DNA of 64,000 bases from Epiperipatus broadwayi (GCA_028023455.1 JAQFVV010012418.1:7871244-7935243); one strand, 5' to 3'; numbered from the stretch's first letter, positions 12,807 to 25,932 are shown. Numbers and translations are program-made. Notes: generated by a model from the letters alone, not told the origin.

Positions 12807-13944
12807 AATATAGGGTATATGAGCACAGACTTTCAGATGACCCATCACTCTCCACTCTATCTAATAACACTGATACACTCAAGCACATATATGCTGAAAA
12901 GATAAATAATCACCAATATACGTACTTCATGCTAAACCAGCAATCATCAGTTGGTCCAGATTATCATCTCCCACACATATATACTACAAGTGCTCAGATA
13001 TATATTAAAATAGACAATCTTCATACTTTAATGGACAGGCTCCAATCTACTACACACTCCAACTCTTCAACCGTCTATCCAATTGAAAATCTGATGATGG
13101 AATGCTCGAAGGCCACCCTGAGGCCAAGATTCTTGTCACACCCATGTTGACCTAAGGTCAATCGGAACCCCACATGTACAGGACATAATTCATTCAATAC
13201 ATATGCAAGGATGGGCAGACATCTCTACAATGTAATAACTGAAACACAGGCTTATTATATACCTGTGTCTATATATATAATAACAACTGATGATTGCTGG
13301 TTTAGCATGAAGTACCTATGTTGGTGATTATTTATCTTTTCAGCATATATGTGCTTGAGTGTATCAGTGTTATTAGATAGAGTGGAGAGTGATGGGTCAT
13401 CTGAAAGTCTGTGCTCATATACCCTATATTACATATATAGACACAGGTATATAATAAGCCTGTGTTTCAGTTATTACATTGTAGAGATGTCTGCCCATCC
13501 TTGCATATGTATTGAATGGATTATGTCCTGTACATGTGGGGTTCAGATTGACCTTAGGTCAACATGGGTGTGACAAGAATCTCGGCCTCAGGGTGGCCTT
13601 TGAGCATTCCATCATCAGATTTTCAATTGGATAGACTGTTGAAGAGTTGGAATGTGTAGTAGATTGGAGCCTGTCCATTAAAATATGAAGACTGTCTATC
13701 TTAATATATATCTGAGCACTTGTAGTATATATGTGTGGGAGATGATAATCTGGACCAACTGATGATTGCTGGTTTAGCATGAAGTACGTATATTGGTGAT
13801 TATTTATCTTTTCAGCATATATGTGCTTGAGTGTATCAGTGCTATTAGATAGAGTGGAGAGTGATGGGTCATCTGAAAGTCTGTGCTCATATACCCTATA
13901 TTACATATATAGACACAGATATATAATAAGCCTGTGTTTCAGTT
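12807..13944. mobile_element. 1.14-kb inverted-repeat retro-insertion with 13-bp target duplication
   Basis: Two long arms lie in inverted orientation: about 12811-13261, and about 13430-13900 complementary to it. Arm identity is well above 90% by eye, so the same short open frames appear mirrored on both strands. The middle (about 13270-13430) repeats the outer part of the right arm in direct orientation. The whole block is bounded by perfect 13-bp copies of ATTTAAAACATTT (12794-12806 and 13945-13957). The sequence resembles the repeat at 30.2-30.5 kb, which has tRNA-like box A/B segments. The block is therefore probably a SINE-family insertion integrated as an inverted multimer. The short open frames in the arms are not genes. 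Confidence 0.8.
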
Positions 13945-13984
13945 ATTTAAAACATTTGCAAAATAAAATATTCCATTTTTTTTT

Positions 13985-14105
13985 CCCATATGTCATAGCA
14001 TCGGCCGGGAGGCGAACCCTCAACAACTGTCTGCAACCAACTGCTTGTTTGCAAGGCCGCTGTGCTGACTTCTCAGCAAGTCCATTGCTTCAGACTTCCA
14101 AAAGT
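13985..14105 (-). mobile_element. tRNA-derived SINE, family 1 (minus-strand copy)
   Basis: The reverse complement contains GAAGTCAGCACAGCGGCCTT and GGGTTCGCCTCCCGGCCGAT, matching the copy at 6.05 kb in box A, box B and the CCGATGC end. It lies about 30 bp right of the inverted-repeat insertion. Confidence 0.7.
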
Positions 14106-17100
14106 ATTCCATTTTATTGCTACATATTATACCACTAAAGATTATTAATATAAAAATTTCGAAAAAATGATAATGAAAACCAATATTATTTTGGGAGTTA
14201 CATGCATCTTTCTGAAGTCAAATTGTTTATAAAAATATTTTTATTTTTAATATTTTAGCATTTAATTTTATTGAGGAAATATTTTAAAATGTTTTATCAA
14301 GAATAGGCATTTATGAATATGTTCATAATCATTTTTATAAATATTTATCAACATTTGTTTTATAAACCTCATGTATTGACTATATTAATGCAATGCTTTC
14401 TATCATCAAAATTAATCATGTATTGATTTTGATACCAGAAGGAAGATTTATCTCTCCAAATGTTATATATCTGTCAATGATGTAAAATTCTAGCGTTAAA
14501 TAACTATAGATATATGTTGGCATATATGTGAATGATAAGTAGATAATCTTTTGATTTATGGAATCATAAAAAACAAAATAAAAATTTCCCCATCTAAAGA
14601 TAGTTATTACATAATTTTCTTATCATATATATATATATAGCATTACTGAATTGATTGTTCAAATAAAAAATATATGGATTCTGGAGATATAACATAGTCC
14701 TATTGATCAAATGTTTAGAAATTCACCAATTGTCAGTCATTTCAATTGCATAAATCATCTTTTACATAAGTTGGATTTTTCTTTCAGTTTTATATTTATT
14801 ATTAGCCATAATGCAAAATATGAAAACTTTTTTGATGAATGGAAAAAGGTATGAGATATATCATAATAGATGCTGAAATAGCAGAAAACAAATTAGACTA
14901 TGACTATATCTCATATTGCAAATGTTTTGCTCTCTATATGTGCTGAGATTTATTTTCTTTTACCCAATTTATAATTGGGTTTACATAAGTAGAAGACTGG
15001 TTGATATACTACTCTTAGATATTTTAATATGATTTATTTATATTGATCTTATGTAAGCATCTTATATATTCCATAACTATAAAAAATACTTCAAATACAA
15101 TTTATTTAATAATTTTTAAAAAAAATTTAGTTGAATTAGTTTTTATTAATTTACTTCATACATTCAAAAAAAGAAAAAGAAAAGCAAATTATAAAACATA
15201 TGATGTAAAACTAATTTTTTTTTTTTTCTAGAGTTATTTGTTTAAGAAATTGAATCTAGAATGTTAGTCAACAAATGTATTTTTCTTGTAATCAGAATAA
15301 TTTCCTCTTTAATGAATCTATTCTTTAATCTATTGTATTGTTTTGCTTCCTATCTCCATTATTCCAATATAACTTGTGATATTTTTATTTTATCCAACTC
15401 ATCCAATACTTATCTTAAAAAGTTATCACTCCACTCTACTCCGTTTATGCTATTTCTATTATCTCCCAACAATCAAATATCAACTGTCTCTTCAACATTT
15501 CTCATTTTACTTGTATGCAGTCTATATTTTCCATCATCCACATTACTGTATATATTTATTCTTTTCAATTTATTTATGACCCTGTATTTGCTTCAAGCAG
15601 TTTTATTTTTCTGTCTACAAATCTTTAGTTAAGTTCACTTAAAGCAATTGTAATCGGACAAAACATTCCATGACTTTTTCAGAAGTTTTCCCCATCTTAT
15701 TCCAAAGCCATGGACACTAGATAAGATTCAAATTTAACTTTTTGCCTTCTTAATGCTTTTTTTTTTATGAAAGTCAACATTAATCTAAAATTTCTGTGTT
15801 GTGGGGCTTTTTTTTCTTTCCCCTTTTTTTCCTTCTTTGAATTGCTATAATTATTTTTTTTTTACATCCAGTTTCCAATATTTTTTACTTTAGCAACTAT
15901 CATATCATTTATTCATAACCTCTTAGTATTCTTATTTAATACACCTTTTTATTTATATCTAGTAAGCACTTTATGGCACTGTATTTTGTATGAAAGTTTT
16001 TTATACAAACCCATAAAAGCTGAATTTTTTCACATCTTAAATTATTCCATTACTGGTCGCAAATTGTCTTATTCCACATTTTATCTAAACAATTTTTTAA
16101 AAATCTATTTCAATGATCAATATTTATTTATTTTTTTGATAAAAAAAAAAAAGTAATAATTAAATTCTATGTTTCCAGCATTACACTTTTTATCAGAGTT
16201 TTGTAATAATAGATTTTTTTTTTTTTTAAATGGGATCCGATGACCTTTGACTTAATATTTGGGAAATGTAGCCAGACTTGAATTTTTCTCTCTAATGAGA
16301 CTTATGCAGTAAAAGTACTGAAATCAATTTATAGAGAAATAAATTAGCACGAAAAGTTATATATAGTATGATAGTAAAATTATATGCTTTTTAAATTTTA
16401 AATGCAAATACTTTGAGAAAGTCCAGATGAAAGTTATTTGTAGATAAACTGATATTTTGACTTTATAACTCTTTTAAAGAGCAAAGAAGACTTTTGTTGT
16501 TATTATTGTAATATAAAAATGGTTTGTCACTTGATCTTTAAGAAACCTTTTCAGCATTATGTAACATTAAGCTCATATTCTTCAGCTAGTTTCCGTCATC
16601 GTTGAAAGGTTTTATTTTAAAATGATTATTTAATAAAAGGCAATACTGCAAAAAATAAGAGTCAGCATTCAATGATTTCTTGTGATTTGGAGTCAACTAT
16701 CGTATATAAAATTTATATCGAAGCCTGTTTAAATTAAATGCTATTATTTTGTGATAATAAGGTTATAATATATACATATTCTTTAAAAAAATTTTCCCCA
16801 GAATAATATTTAAATTCATCTAAACAGATTTATATTTCTTTATCATTATTCATTATCGTATGCAGCCATTGACAAGCATATATAACTATTCTAGCAATCT
16901 GCCCTCTGTATTTGACCTAGTCAAACATAATAGCTTTGTTCAGTTTGATTTTTTTAAAAGCTATCTGATGAAATAGTAGATGATTTTGAAATATATTGAT
17001 GGTTTTGGCTATCTAGGTTTGATATATAATTTATATATATATATGTAAACACAAACTTATCTGAATATGTTGTAAGCATCTGTAGAAGTAGATAATTTTT

Positions 17101-18466
17101 TTGTATGTTATTAACTGCCTAATTCTTATTATTTTATTGAAATGAGAACATGTTTGGTGTATGAGTTAAAGAATGCCCTGTGTGGTTTACAGCAGTAGCA
17201 GAATGATAGATTAGAGTTCATGGTCCATGGACCATGACTTACCTCTATCGCTTTTACTGCTTAAACTTTGTTTAATCTTTTGACTAATAAATAATTTGGT
17301 GATTTTTTTAAAATGAGGATTATTATCTTCCTAACTGAATATTATGAGTGAATTAATTATTATTTTTTCATTCCCTCTCCATTTCTTTTGTCTTCTTGTA
17401 TCCAGTCACTTTGGTTAATATTGAGTCTATTTTCAGCAACATTTATGGCATTAGTCATCTTAACTGTAATATCAGGATCTCATATTTTTCAGTCACATTT
17501 TTTATTCTTCACTTAAATGCATAGAAATTTTTCTTTTAATCTTTTGGTTATCTTTGATTTCTAACTTTTTAGTTTGTCATCTTTATCATTTTTTCATCTG
17601 CATTTTAGGGTGATCACACTAGTTTATGAGGGTCTACTAATGATAATACATACATTTAAATATCTACAGCTTCATATTTATACTAATTTTTGTTTTTCAC
17701 CTTTAGTATTGATATGGAATTATATGATATAATTCTAACACAGAATGCATTCATTTGTAAATTGAATTCTAAGTAAAAAGTTTCCATTTTATTACTAAAT
17801 TGGATTTTTTTATTCCCATCTATTTCTTTGTACATTAAGTGACTACAATTAGAAATAATATTAATTTAAAAGAATTTAAGCTTAAATTAAAACAGCTTAT
17901 GGATTAAGTCTGTCAGTTAGTTCTGGTTAGCATCTCATTGCATATCATGAAGCAGATTTAATTAATTAATCAAATGATTTGTTACTTGGTATTCAACTGA
18001 AATTTGAACTATATATAACAATATCAAGAACATTGTGTATCAGAGTCTGCACGTCTACTATTGGATTAAATCCTATTGGACATGAAACATATCAATATGG
18101 TAAGTGTAGTAAAATGTGTATGTTAACATTGCATATATAAATACAATTAAATATACATACATTTAGAGTTTTTGTAGCAGTTATCTCTAGTTATATCATC
18201 TTAGTTTTTATTTGAATTTTTTTTTAAAAAAAAAAAACTTTTTTAGATGGTCTTAATCTTGTTTTCTGTCACTTTTTTATTTCATATTTTCATTTATATG
18301 CTTTTTTTTTTTGCACCATTTTGATTTATATGTACACAGACCATTGTGAGGAATTCTTCTGCAATGTTTAGTTTTTCCCTATCCAATTTCAATTATCTTT
18401 TTAACTTTTTCACTTTTCAATTTTTCCAAAATACCTACCTTTTCCAAAATTCCAACCTTTTCTTGT
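14106..18466. other. Long AT-rich intron stretch
   Basis: No gene or element was recognised. A 123-codon open frame at 15261-15632 on + is T-rich low complexity and not convincing. A perfect 20-bp palindrome lies at 17218-17237. Confidence 0.45.
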
Positions 18467-18516
18467 GATGATGATGATGATGATGATTATTATTATTATT
18501 ATTATTATTATTATTG
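18467..18516. repeat. Compound (GAT)n(ATT)n microsatellite
   Basis: About seven GAT units run straight into about ten ATT units. Confidence 0.95.
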
Positions 18517-18849
18517 TGTTTATATTCATTAAAATTATTATGTAATGTATTTGTGTGTGTATATATATATTCAACCTTAAAAGTATAAAGCTAAACTAGT
18601 CAATAAATAATCAAAATTACAGCAAATTAACAACTCAAACAGATTATCCAAAAAATAAATTCTAAAACACTAACAATGGTTTCAGTGCTGCAAGCAGACT
18701 TCTTAAGTATAAAGAACTACAAAATAACATATTTAAACTAAACATTACCCACAATTTTACTTACTTTCCATATTCCCTTAATATTAAAAGAACTTAAAAT
18801 AAATTAATTGCTTAAGTATCATACATTTTTTTAATAATAAAATTTTTTA

Positions 18850-19318
18850 TTTTTTATTTTATTTCATTTCTCTCAAAGAAGATAACCTTAGCTTCATCAA
18901 AAATAATAGTGTGGCCTGTATTTTTTTCATGGATATATAAAGCAGAATTTTTAACTCTATTTTTATGTACCTTTATTCTTTCATTTAGGTTCAAACTACT
19001 TTGACCTATATATACCTTCTTACAAAAACAAGGAATAATATACATTTCTCCAGGAATAGTCTTTCTACCAAAAATTTCTTTTGTATTATTTAATAAATTA
19101 TTCAAAGTAATACTTTTTTTCCAAACAATTTTCTTATTTCCAAACAAATTACTATTTTTCTATACAATTTTATAAGGAGACAATTTAAATAGGAAAGAAA
19201 TAAAATCATATTTTTCGTTATTCTTTACATCATTACAAATATTATTACTATTAAATAAAATACTTCTAACAAATTTATCAGAGTAGCCAATACTCAAATA
19301 ATCTTTATAAAATTGAAG
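18850..19318 (-). mobile_element. Penelope-like element, C-terminal fragment with GIY-YIG endonuclease (inverted partial copy)
   Basis: A minus-strand open frame ending at 18854 encodes MYIIPCFCKKVYIGQSSLNL followed by NERIKVHKNRV. This is the GIY-YIG endonuclease signature with its downstream Arg/His region, as at the C-terminus of Penelope-like retroelements. Upstream in the same fragment, near 19255-19310, comes GYSDKFVRSILF, the end of the RT thumb region, separated from the endonuclease frame by a stop near 19140. The plus-strand copy to the right contains the same GYSDKFVRSILF near 20345-20395, which shows that the two pieces are overlapping parts of one family in opposite orientation. 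Such inverted partial copies are typical of Penelope-like insertions. The element is defective. Confidence 0.85.
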
Positions 19319-20396
19319 ACAAAGCTGGCTAATTTGTCATTATGAAAAGAGGGTGAAAATGTATAAAGAATTAAATAATGGTAAATATATATTTCTAGAA
19401 AAAGATCCTGGTAATGTGATTAAAAGGAGTTTAAAAGATATGAAAAAAATTGTAAAATTAAAAAAAATTTAATAGAGTAGATTATTTAAAATGTTATCCT
19501 AATGACTTTGTATCAGCTAAGATGTTTGTGAATATTAAGACACACAAAGATGATTTTCCTTTAAGATTTATTTTTGATTTGCAGGTAGTATTGTGGAGGG
19601 TATTTCTAGGTTCTTGAATATTTTTTAAACAATTTGTTGATTTTGGTCATTACACAGTTTCTTCTTTTGATAACATTAATAATTTTAAAATGGAAAGTAA
19701 TTAGGTATTTGGTAATTTGGATATTGAGAATATGTATCATTCTGTTAATAAATTAAGCAGTATTGATGTTCTTATGTCTGTGTTGATTAAACATAGATGT
19801 TTGTCAAAGAATAAAATTAAAGTTATTAAAGATTTGCTTTTATTATTGAAGAATTCTATATATTTTACTTATAATGGTAATTTTTATAAGATTAAGAAAG
19901 GATGAATAATATGTTATATTATTTCACCTTTAATTTGTTTGGTTTATATTAATTATTTGGAAGAGGAAATTATTATTAAGAAAGATTGTTTATATTTAAA
20001 GTTATTTGTTAGATATGTTGATGATTGTTTGTAGTTGAGAATGATAAATCGAAAGTGTTGATAAATGAGTTTAATTGTTTTGATCCTTCTATAAAATATG
20101 TTTTAGAAGGAGGGAGGTTAGCTTTTGTTAAATTAAAATTTTTAGATCTATTGGTGATTAGAAATATAAAGAATAATTGTTTGGTATATAGTCCATTATG
20201 TTAAGAGTAAAGAGTTAAGATCTATAATTAAACCTGATAGCTATCAATATGTATTCTAAATTATTATAGTATAATAAGAGATTAAATAATTCTTATGAGT
20301 TAGCTTTTTTTCAAAATGGTCAATTTTATAAAAAAATTATTTGAGTGTTGGCTATTCTGATAAATTTGTTAGAAGTATTTTATTTAAACCACTAAA
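19319..20396 (+). mobile_element. Penelope-like element, reverse transcriptase part
   Basis: The plus-strand RT is broken by stops and small frameshifts. N-terminal fingers appear near 19535-19570 (KTHKDDFPLRFIFD). Motif A near 19715 is GNLDIENMYHSV with the catalytic Asp. NSIYFTYNGNFYKIKKG near 19850-19900 is the segment before motif B. The GSPLSP-type motif B is degraded. Motif C is FVRYVDDCL near 20005-20035 with the YVDD catalytic pair intact. The thumb region follows (FLDLLVIRN near 20140, IIKPDSYQYV near 20225). The element breaks off after GYSDKFVRSILF, before its own endonuclease, where a 58-kb-type repeat begins. Confidence 0.85.
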
Positions 20397-20560
20397 CATC
20401 ACATGATCACTATTTCTTATGCTAGCACATAATTATTATTAAAACAGACACTAGATGGGGATTTTATGCACAAGCCTTCTAGCATCCATTGATTACTGTA
20501 GCTTGCACTGTATGGCACTATTGTATGCCAGAGTTTGGCAGTGTTTTAACAGATTGAACT
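20397..20560 (+). repeat. Copy of the 58-59.8 kb short repeat family, abutting the Penelope RT
   Basis: It shares ATCACATGATCAC near its left end, then GGGATTTTATGCACAAGCCT and CATTGATTACT, with copies at 58.24, 58.7-59.0 and 59.6 kb. It begins exactly where Penelope homology ends. It could be a later insertion or part of the Penelope-like element's own terminal repeat. Confidence 0.75.
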
Positions 20561-22215
20561 TACATATATCTTAGATTCAAAAACTTCAAGCTTTGGACAT
20601 TTTCCAATCTTTGTTTTAAAATAGTATATATCAGATTATTAGGCAATATTATCTTAAGTCTAAATATTACTATCATCATCTGATAAGTCCCGTTTGCTTA
20701 CCATCATTTTAATGTAAATAAAAGCTCTAAATGGGCACATTTCATGATTTTCATACTTTTTTATTCTTGAATGAATAATCAGAATCCAATCTAATTTAGT
20801 ATAGTACCAGTTGATTTACTGATAACCTAAAAAAAATTTAATGTACATAAATTGAGATGGCTATGTGTCATTATGGCATACAATAACATAGTAATGTACA
20901 TACATTTGTATATTTAAAGTTAAAAGGAAAGGTAAAAATAAACACAAAACAAAATTTTTTTGTAGATATTTTCTATATTACACTGAAATAACAGTTAAGA
21001 ATTAAATAATCTTGAATTTTAATTTTTTTTTATTATAAATTAAACATTTAAAAAGGTCTAATTAATATTTTAATAATTCTTATTTTGAAATTAAATCAAG
21101 CATGTTTTTTATGTTACAATAGATACACTGGTAATTATAAAATTTCATTATCTATTTTGATTAGATTAAACATTTTTTAAGCTTGTATAATATATTTTGA
21201 TAAAAAATCATACAAAGTTGTTTTTAAAGTATTAAGGTGAATTAAAAAAAATCATTAACTTTTTTAATCAAGATAAATAAAAGTTTTAATTACTGTATTT
21301 TTTTTAAATTCCATTCTGATATAAAAAGATTGGGAAAAAATTAGATGAGAGGTTTACTGATTATGACAAGATTATTACTACTATGAAGTTATAAATGAAG
21401 GTAAGATATAGTATATCCAGCTGCTGCTAATGCAACAGTGCAGTTTTGATTCACATGGAGGCCAGGAATAGCTTTTATGTGGTTCATTATCCCATATATA
21501 TTGTGTACTAGCTGGCTTTTTTAAAGTATATCAAATTTTATACTAAAAGGAGATGATTGAATGTCAGTTACCTGAATTATACCTTTCCCAAAGATGACAA
21601 TAAGCCAGTTTACTGTTTAGAAGGAACCATCTTACCAAGAGATTCCATCAGCTTGTTGAAGTAGTTATATATATGTACTGTTTTATCTATATTCAGAGAA
21701 GCATAGATAAAGATACTGAGTCATATATATATAAAGTACAGTCGATGAGTAGAATATGTTTTATATATTGAGAATATTATTTTAAATAATTTTTTTAAAA
21801 TGATAGTTAAAATTACAAGTTTTTAAAAATAAATTTTTGTCATGTAAAAGTAAAACAAGAAAAGAAAAATAATAAATGATATTTGTGACCAGAAGATTAT
21901 TTGTTCCTGTTATGGTTGATAAAAAAAAAGAGAGAAAAACTCTGAGGATTTTTTTAAAAATATTAAAAATGAGGCCACAAGAACCTGACTTTTAAATGAA
22001 ACTTTCTTTATTGAAAATGATTTTACTTTGAAATTAAAAAAAAAAGTAAACTCCAAAAATATTTTTAGATTAGAGAACAAAAGGACATGCTAAAATATTT
22101 TTAAAGATGTTTAAAATAAGTACCTGAAAAAGAAAAACTGAAGGATTATCAAAATATATATATATATATTTTAAAGAAAACTTTTACTTATCAATAAAAA
22201 GATAGGCTAATTAAT
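20561..22215. other. AT-rich intron sequence
   Basis: No gene or element was recognised. Confidence 0.4.
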
Positions 22216-22630
22216 AACTTTAATTCAGATTAGCTATATTTTTAACTACACACATATATGTGCATTTTACATTTTTTGACATTAAATTGATTATCTTTGG
22301 TGAAAATATATGGCTTAATAAGTTTATTGTTAACTAATGAAATATAATTAAGATATAAATATCTGTGCGTGTTCACATCTGAATGGGTACCCAAACATTA
22401 AATTGATCAATATTTATATATCAAACTTAATTCAGATTATCTACATTTTTTATTTACACACATATATGTGCATTTATGTTTTTTGCCATTGAATTAATTA
22501 TGTCTGGTGAAAATATATGGTTTAATAAGTTTATTGTTAACTAATGAAATATAATTAGGATATAAACATCTGTGTGTGTTCACATCTGAATGGGTACCCA
22601 AATATATATTAAATTTATCAATATTTATGT
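22216..22630. repeat. Two-copy tandem duplication, period about 207 bp
   Basis: Copy 1 (about 22216-22420) and copy 2 (about 22423-22630) share long blocks such as TAAGTTTATTGTTAACTAAT and TTCACATCTGAATGGGTACC, with scattered substitutions. No coding content. Confidence 0.9.
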
Positions 22631-24576
22631 ATCATTAAAAATGAATAGAATGTTTTATGCAGCACATCGGTGCCTATTTATATAGATATGTGCCATGTAA
22701 GCATCTAAAAATCTCTGTAAATTGTTAAATTAATTTCTCATATATTATAAAAATGAATTTCATTTATAGGTTTATGACAATTCAAATATGTTCATTTTTC
22801 ACCAGAACCTCTGTGTGTGGATCTACAGGAGTTTTATGTAAACCTATCAAGATATTTGTAAATCACAATATGATAGCTTATTTCTTTTTTGTATTAATCA
22901 AAATCAGAAGGCTTAATTTATATTTGTAGATATATATTACCGATCTTAATTCCATTTTAACTTTAACTGTTATTAATGAATTTATATTTCATAGTTGAAA
23001 TTATTCCAATGAATTTATTTAATCCTAAAATATTATAAATTATTATATGCTATATTATATTTCTTGCTCATGGTTACAGTTATAGAGCTTTGTGCCTAAT
23101 GATCTGTTATATAAAACAAGTTTATATTTAGTGTTTATGGACATCCAAATGACAATGATGCTGTATGGTGCAAAAGGAATATATTTTAAAGCTCATGCAC
23201 TACATTTTATTTTAATTGTTTATTTAGAAATTAAGTTTATAGTTGACCAGTACATTTATGGTACTAAGTGGCCAGAGCATTGATGATAATCAGAATGTTT
23301 TTGTATCTCAGCATTATCTGACTTATAATTGTATTTTATGGATCTGCTCCAAGCTGTCAAGAGCTAAATAATTAGCCTGGTCTATAGTGGACCTATTTAA
23401 AATCCAATCACTGGATTGATTGTTGATTTATTTTTATTGATCATTCATGATGAATGATTATTGTTTTTGTGAAATGCTAGTGAACTTGTAATTAGTTCTG
23501 TGCTGATCTCTCATGCTCATTCCTCATTGTATTCATTTATATTTAATTTTATATTTAAATTTTGTATTAATTGGGGAAGTTGATATTTATTGCCATCACC
23601 CCAGGTTCACTCCAGATTTTGTACCATTATGGAATATATATATCATTATCAGTTATATCATTTTTAATAGCATGACTAGCAAAGTAAATTTCTTAAAATA
23701 AAGGGTTTATGATATATATATATCTAAAATTTTGGTTATGAATTTATTGAAGACTAGTCAGATTAAAGTTTGTATAGATACTGAAAATATAGATTACATG
23801 GCATTAATAGTCAACAATGATATTCAATTTATATAAAGAATATCTTTAACAGTAAATGCTATATACTACATAATATAAGGTTAAAAAAAGAATCTTGTAA
23901 TTCTTGGTTGATACTATTACTGAAAATGTTTTATAATCAGGATCAATAAATTATGTATAGTGAAACTTTTATTCATCACTTTTTAAGAAACTAAGAAAAT
24001 AAAAAGTAGATATGGGTAAATGATTGAAATGAGAAAATTTTTTTGTTTTTCCAATTTTCGAGACTAAAGAAAACAGATGAAAAATATGAGAAAGTCTAAA
24101 TGCAGAAAGATGAATAGAGATTTATTGCATGTTTTTTTTTATTATAAAAAATAGAAAAATTTATTCTGTAATTTGGTTGCAACTCATATGATAAGGTTAA
24201 AATTATGATACATTAAATGGTATTCAAAGAAGAAAAGGTTCAGTGATGACATATTATGCATTACATAACCTAAGAGGATTACAGTGATCCATAGCATCAA
24301 TGGGAAGGGCCCGGGGTTTGGTATCCTTTTTTTATTATTAAAGAATAAACTTTATTTCTGCTAAAATTGAGTACTCCATATGTTGATCAACTATATTTAC
24401 ATCATGTCAGTCCTGAGTTAATCGTTGTAGAATTCTGTTTAGATAAATTTAAACTGGAGTATCTGGTATTCAGGAGAACAAATAAATTTCCTTAGGGTAA
24501 TGTTTCTGAAAAGGAATTGCTAGCCTTTATTCCTTAAAATTCTCATTCATTGCAAAAAGTTATTCATTGAATAGTT
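22631..24576. other. AT-rich intron sequence
   Basis: No recognised genes. Open frames of about 60 codons at 23.1 and 23.5 kb show no family resemblance. Confidence 0.4.
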
Positions 24577-25247
24577 TCAGTCTTTCTTACTCATTTGATC
24601 AAAAGCAAACACATCTACTATAAAGTCATTTGTAAATAAACTATGCCAATTATCTTTATCACATGGCCTTGTCCTTGCCATAGTAATAAGCAATAGTCCC
24701 TTATCCACTAAGCATCAACAAGTCCTCTCTGTGATAACTGTATCCCAGAGAGTACCTTCTATAAGAACTTTTCCCTTAACAATACATTTTAGATATGACT
24801 GTTTAACATCACATACAATGTCTTCATCTGTTGAATCTCTAGGAGTATTGATCTCAAGACAAACTTTATCTTCACACTTTCACCACTTCCCATCAAGGGC
24901 ACAAACAATTAGGTCATTATTTTCATTAAAGTAAGCCATAGATTTCCTGAAATCTGGATTGGTCTCACCTAAGAGTGAACTTCCAACAACATTGAGTTCT
25001 TTGTCAATTTCTATGTCACCTAGTTTCCTTCACTTTCCACCCTCTGAAGTCTTTCTCTTCTTTTCTACTATTTTTACTTAGTCAATAATTTCAGTGCTCC
25101 CAAAGTCAGAGAGCCCATAGCTTGATATTACTTGTAGTTCTTCTTGTTGATCCGAAGAGCTAACACTGTGGCTGTTTACTTTTTGGGGCAAATTTTTCCC
25201 TTGGTTGATTTGGGGCTTTTATTCAGTTTTTTCGCCTTCCTCTTCAT
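24577..25247 (-). pseudogene. Intronless pseudogene of a NudC/CS-domain protein
   Basis: Read on minus from ATG at 25247, a Lys-rich start (MKRKAKKLNKSPKSTKGK) hits a stop. A one-base frameshift near 25180 then restores a long frame ending at a TGA at 24577-24579. The second half reads like a CS (CHORD-SGT1/p23) domain of the NudC family: a W-containing start, VCLEINTPRDSTDEDIVCDV, then YLKCIVKGKVLIEGTLWDTV, then a CLVDKG...LLLITMAR stretch and a NWHSL end. NudC-like proteins are Hsp90-associated co-chaperones. In-frame stops are one TAA and three TGAs before the terminal TGA; one TGA lies where the family has its conserved Trp. The lack of introns, with no intron-like gaps across about 670 bp, fits a processed copy. 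No clear poly(A) tail or target duplication was identified. The exact parent gene is not known. Confidence 0.65.
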
Positions 25248-25837
25248 GATTTCACTGCATGTTTTTAATGAGATTTGGATCTATATACAATAGTTTCTAC
25301 ATATTTATGGTCTTTGGTTCAAAACCTTGTTGTAGATACTAAAACTTGCAAATGATAGTAAAACTAAGCATTTTTCATGCTTATATGAGTGTGTTAAGAC
25401 ATGTCTACATATGTAGTTACGCACTTCATTGCATATACATTTACATACAATAATAACTTTCATAAATATGTTAGATTAATAGATCTAACTGCAGTGAATG
25501 ACCTATATTTTCTATCTTAGTCCAATATATCAAATTCAGTTCATGTTCAATGCTGTAATTAATTAGACTGAAAATCTAAATTAAAAAAAGCAGTTAAGTT
25601 TTAAATTTTAAAATATAAAACTTGTTTATTTAGATCAGATTTAGAATTTGGCTTTTCACAAGATGCAAGGCTAACTTCTAATATGGTACTGTTTTAACCA
25701 ATACATATGAACTAAATAATTAAAATTTATTTATTAATATTTTTTAATTCAATTTTTTTAAATTTTAATTTTATATAAATGAAAGCATTAACATAGATTT
25801 TGTGGTTTGGAGGATAATACTATACTTTTTTTTTCAG
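25248..25837. other. AT-rich intron sequence
   Basis: Nothing recognised. Confidence 0.4.
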
Positions 25838-25932
25838 GTTCAAAGCATCGGCTGGGTAGCGAACCCGCAAAAACAGGACAACTGCTTGTAAGGCAGCTGT
25901 GCTGACCACTCGCCCACCAACACTTGACACTT
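25838..25932 (-). mobile_element. tRNA-derived SINE, family 1 (minus-strand copy)
   Basis: The reverse complement reads GGGCGAGTGGTCAGCACAGC (box A region) and TTTTGCGGGTTCGCTACCCA (box B), ending CCGATGCTTTGA and followed by an A-rich tract. It closely matches the copy at 6.05 kb. Confidence 0.8.

Noticed and set aside
12929-13780. Mirrored 73-codon frames on both strands
   Set aside because: They are the two arms of the inverted-repeat insertion, not genes.
15261-15632. 123-codon plus-strand open frame
   Set aside because: It is built of Leu/Phe/Ser/Tyr from T-rich DNA, has no family resemblance and no splice or promoter context, and two frames are open at once, as expected of low-complexity sequence.
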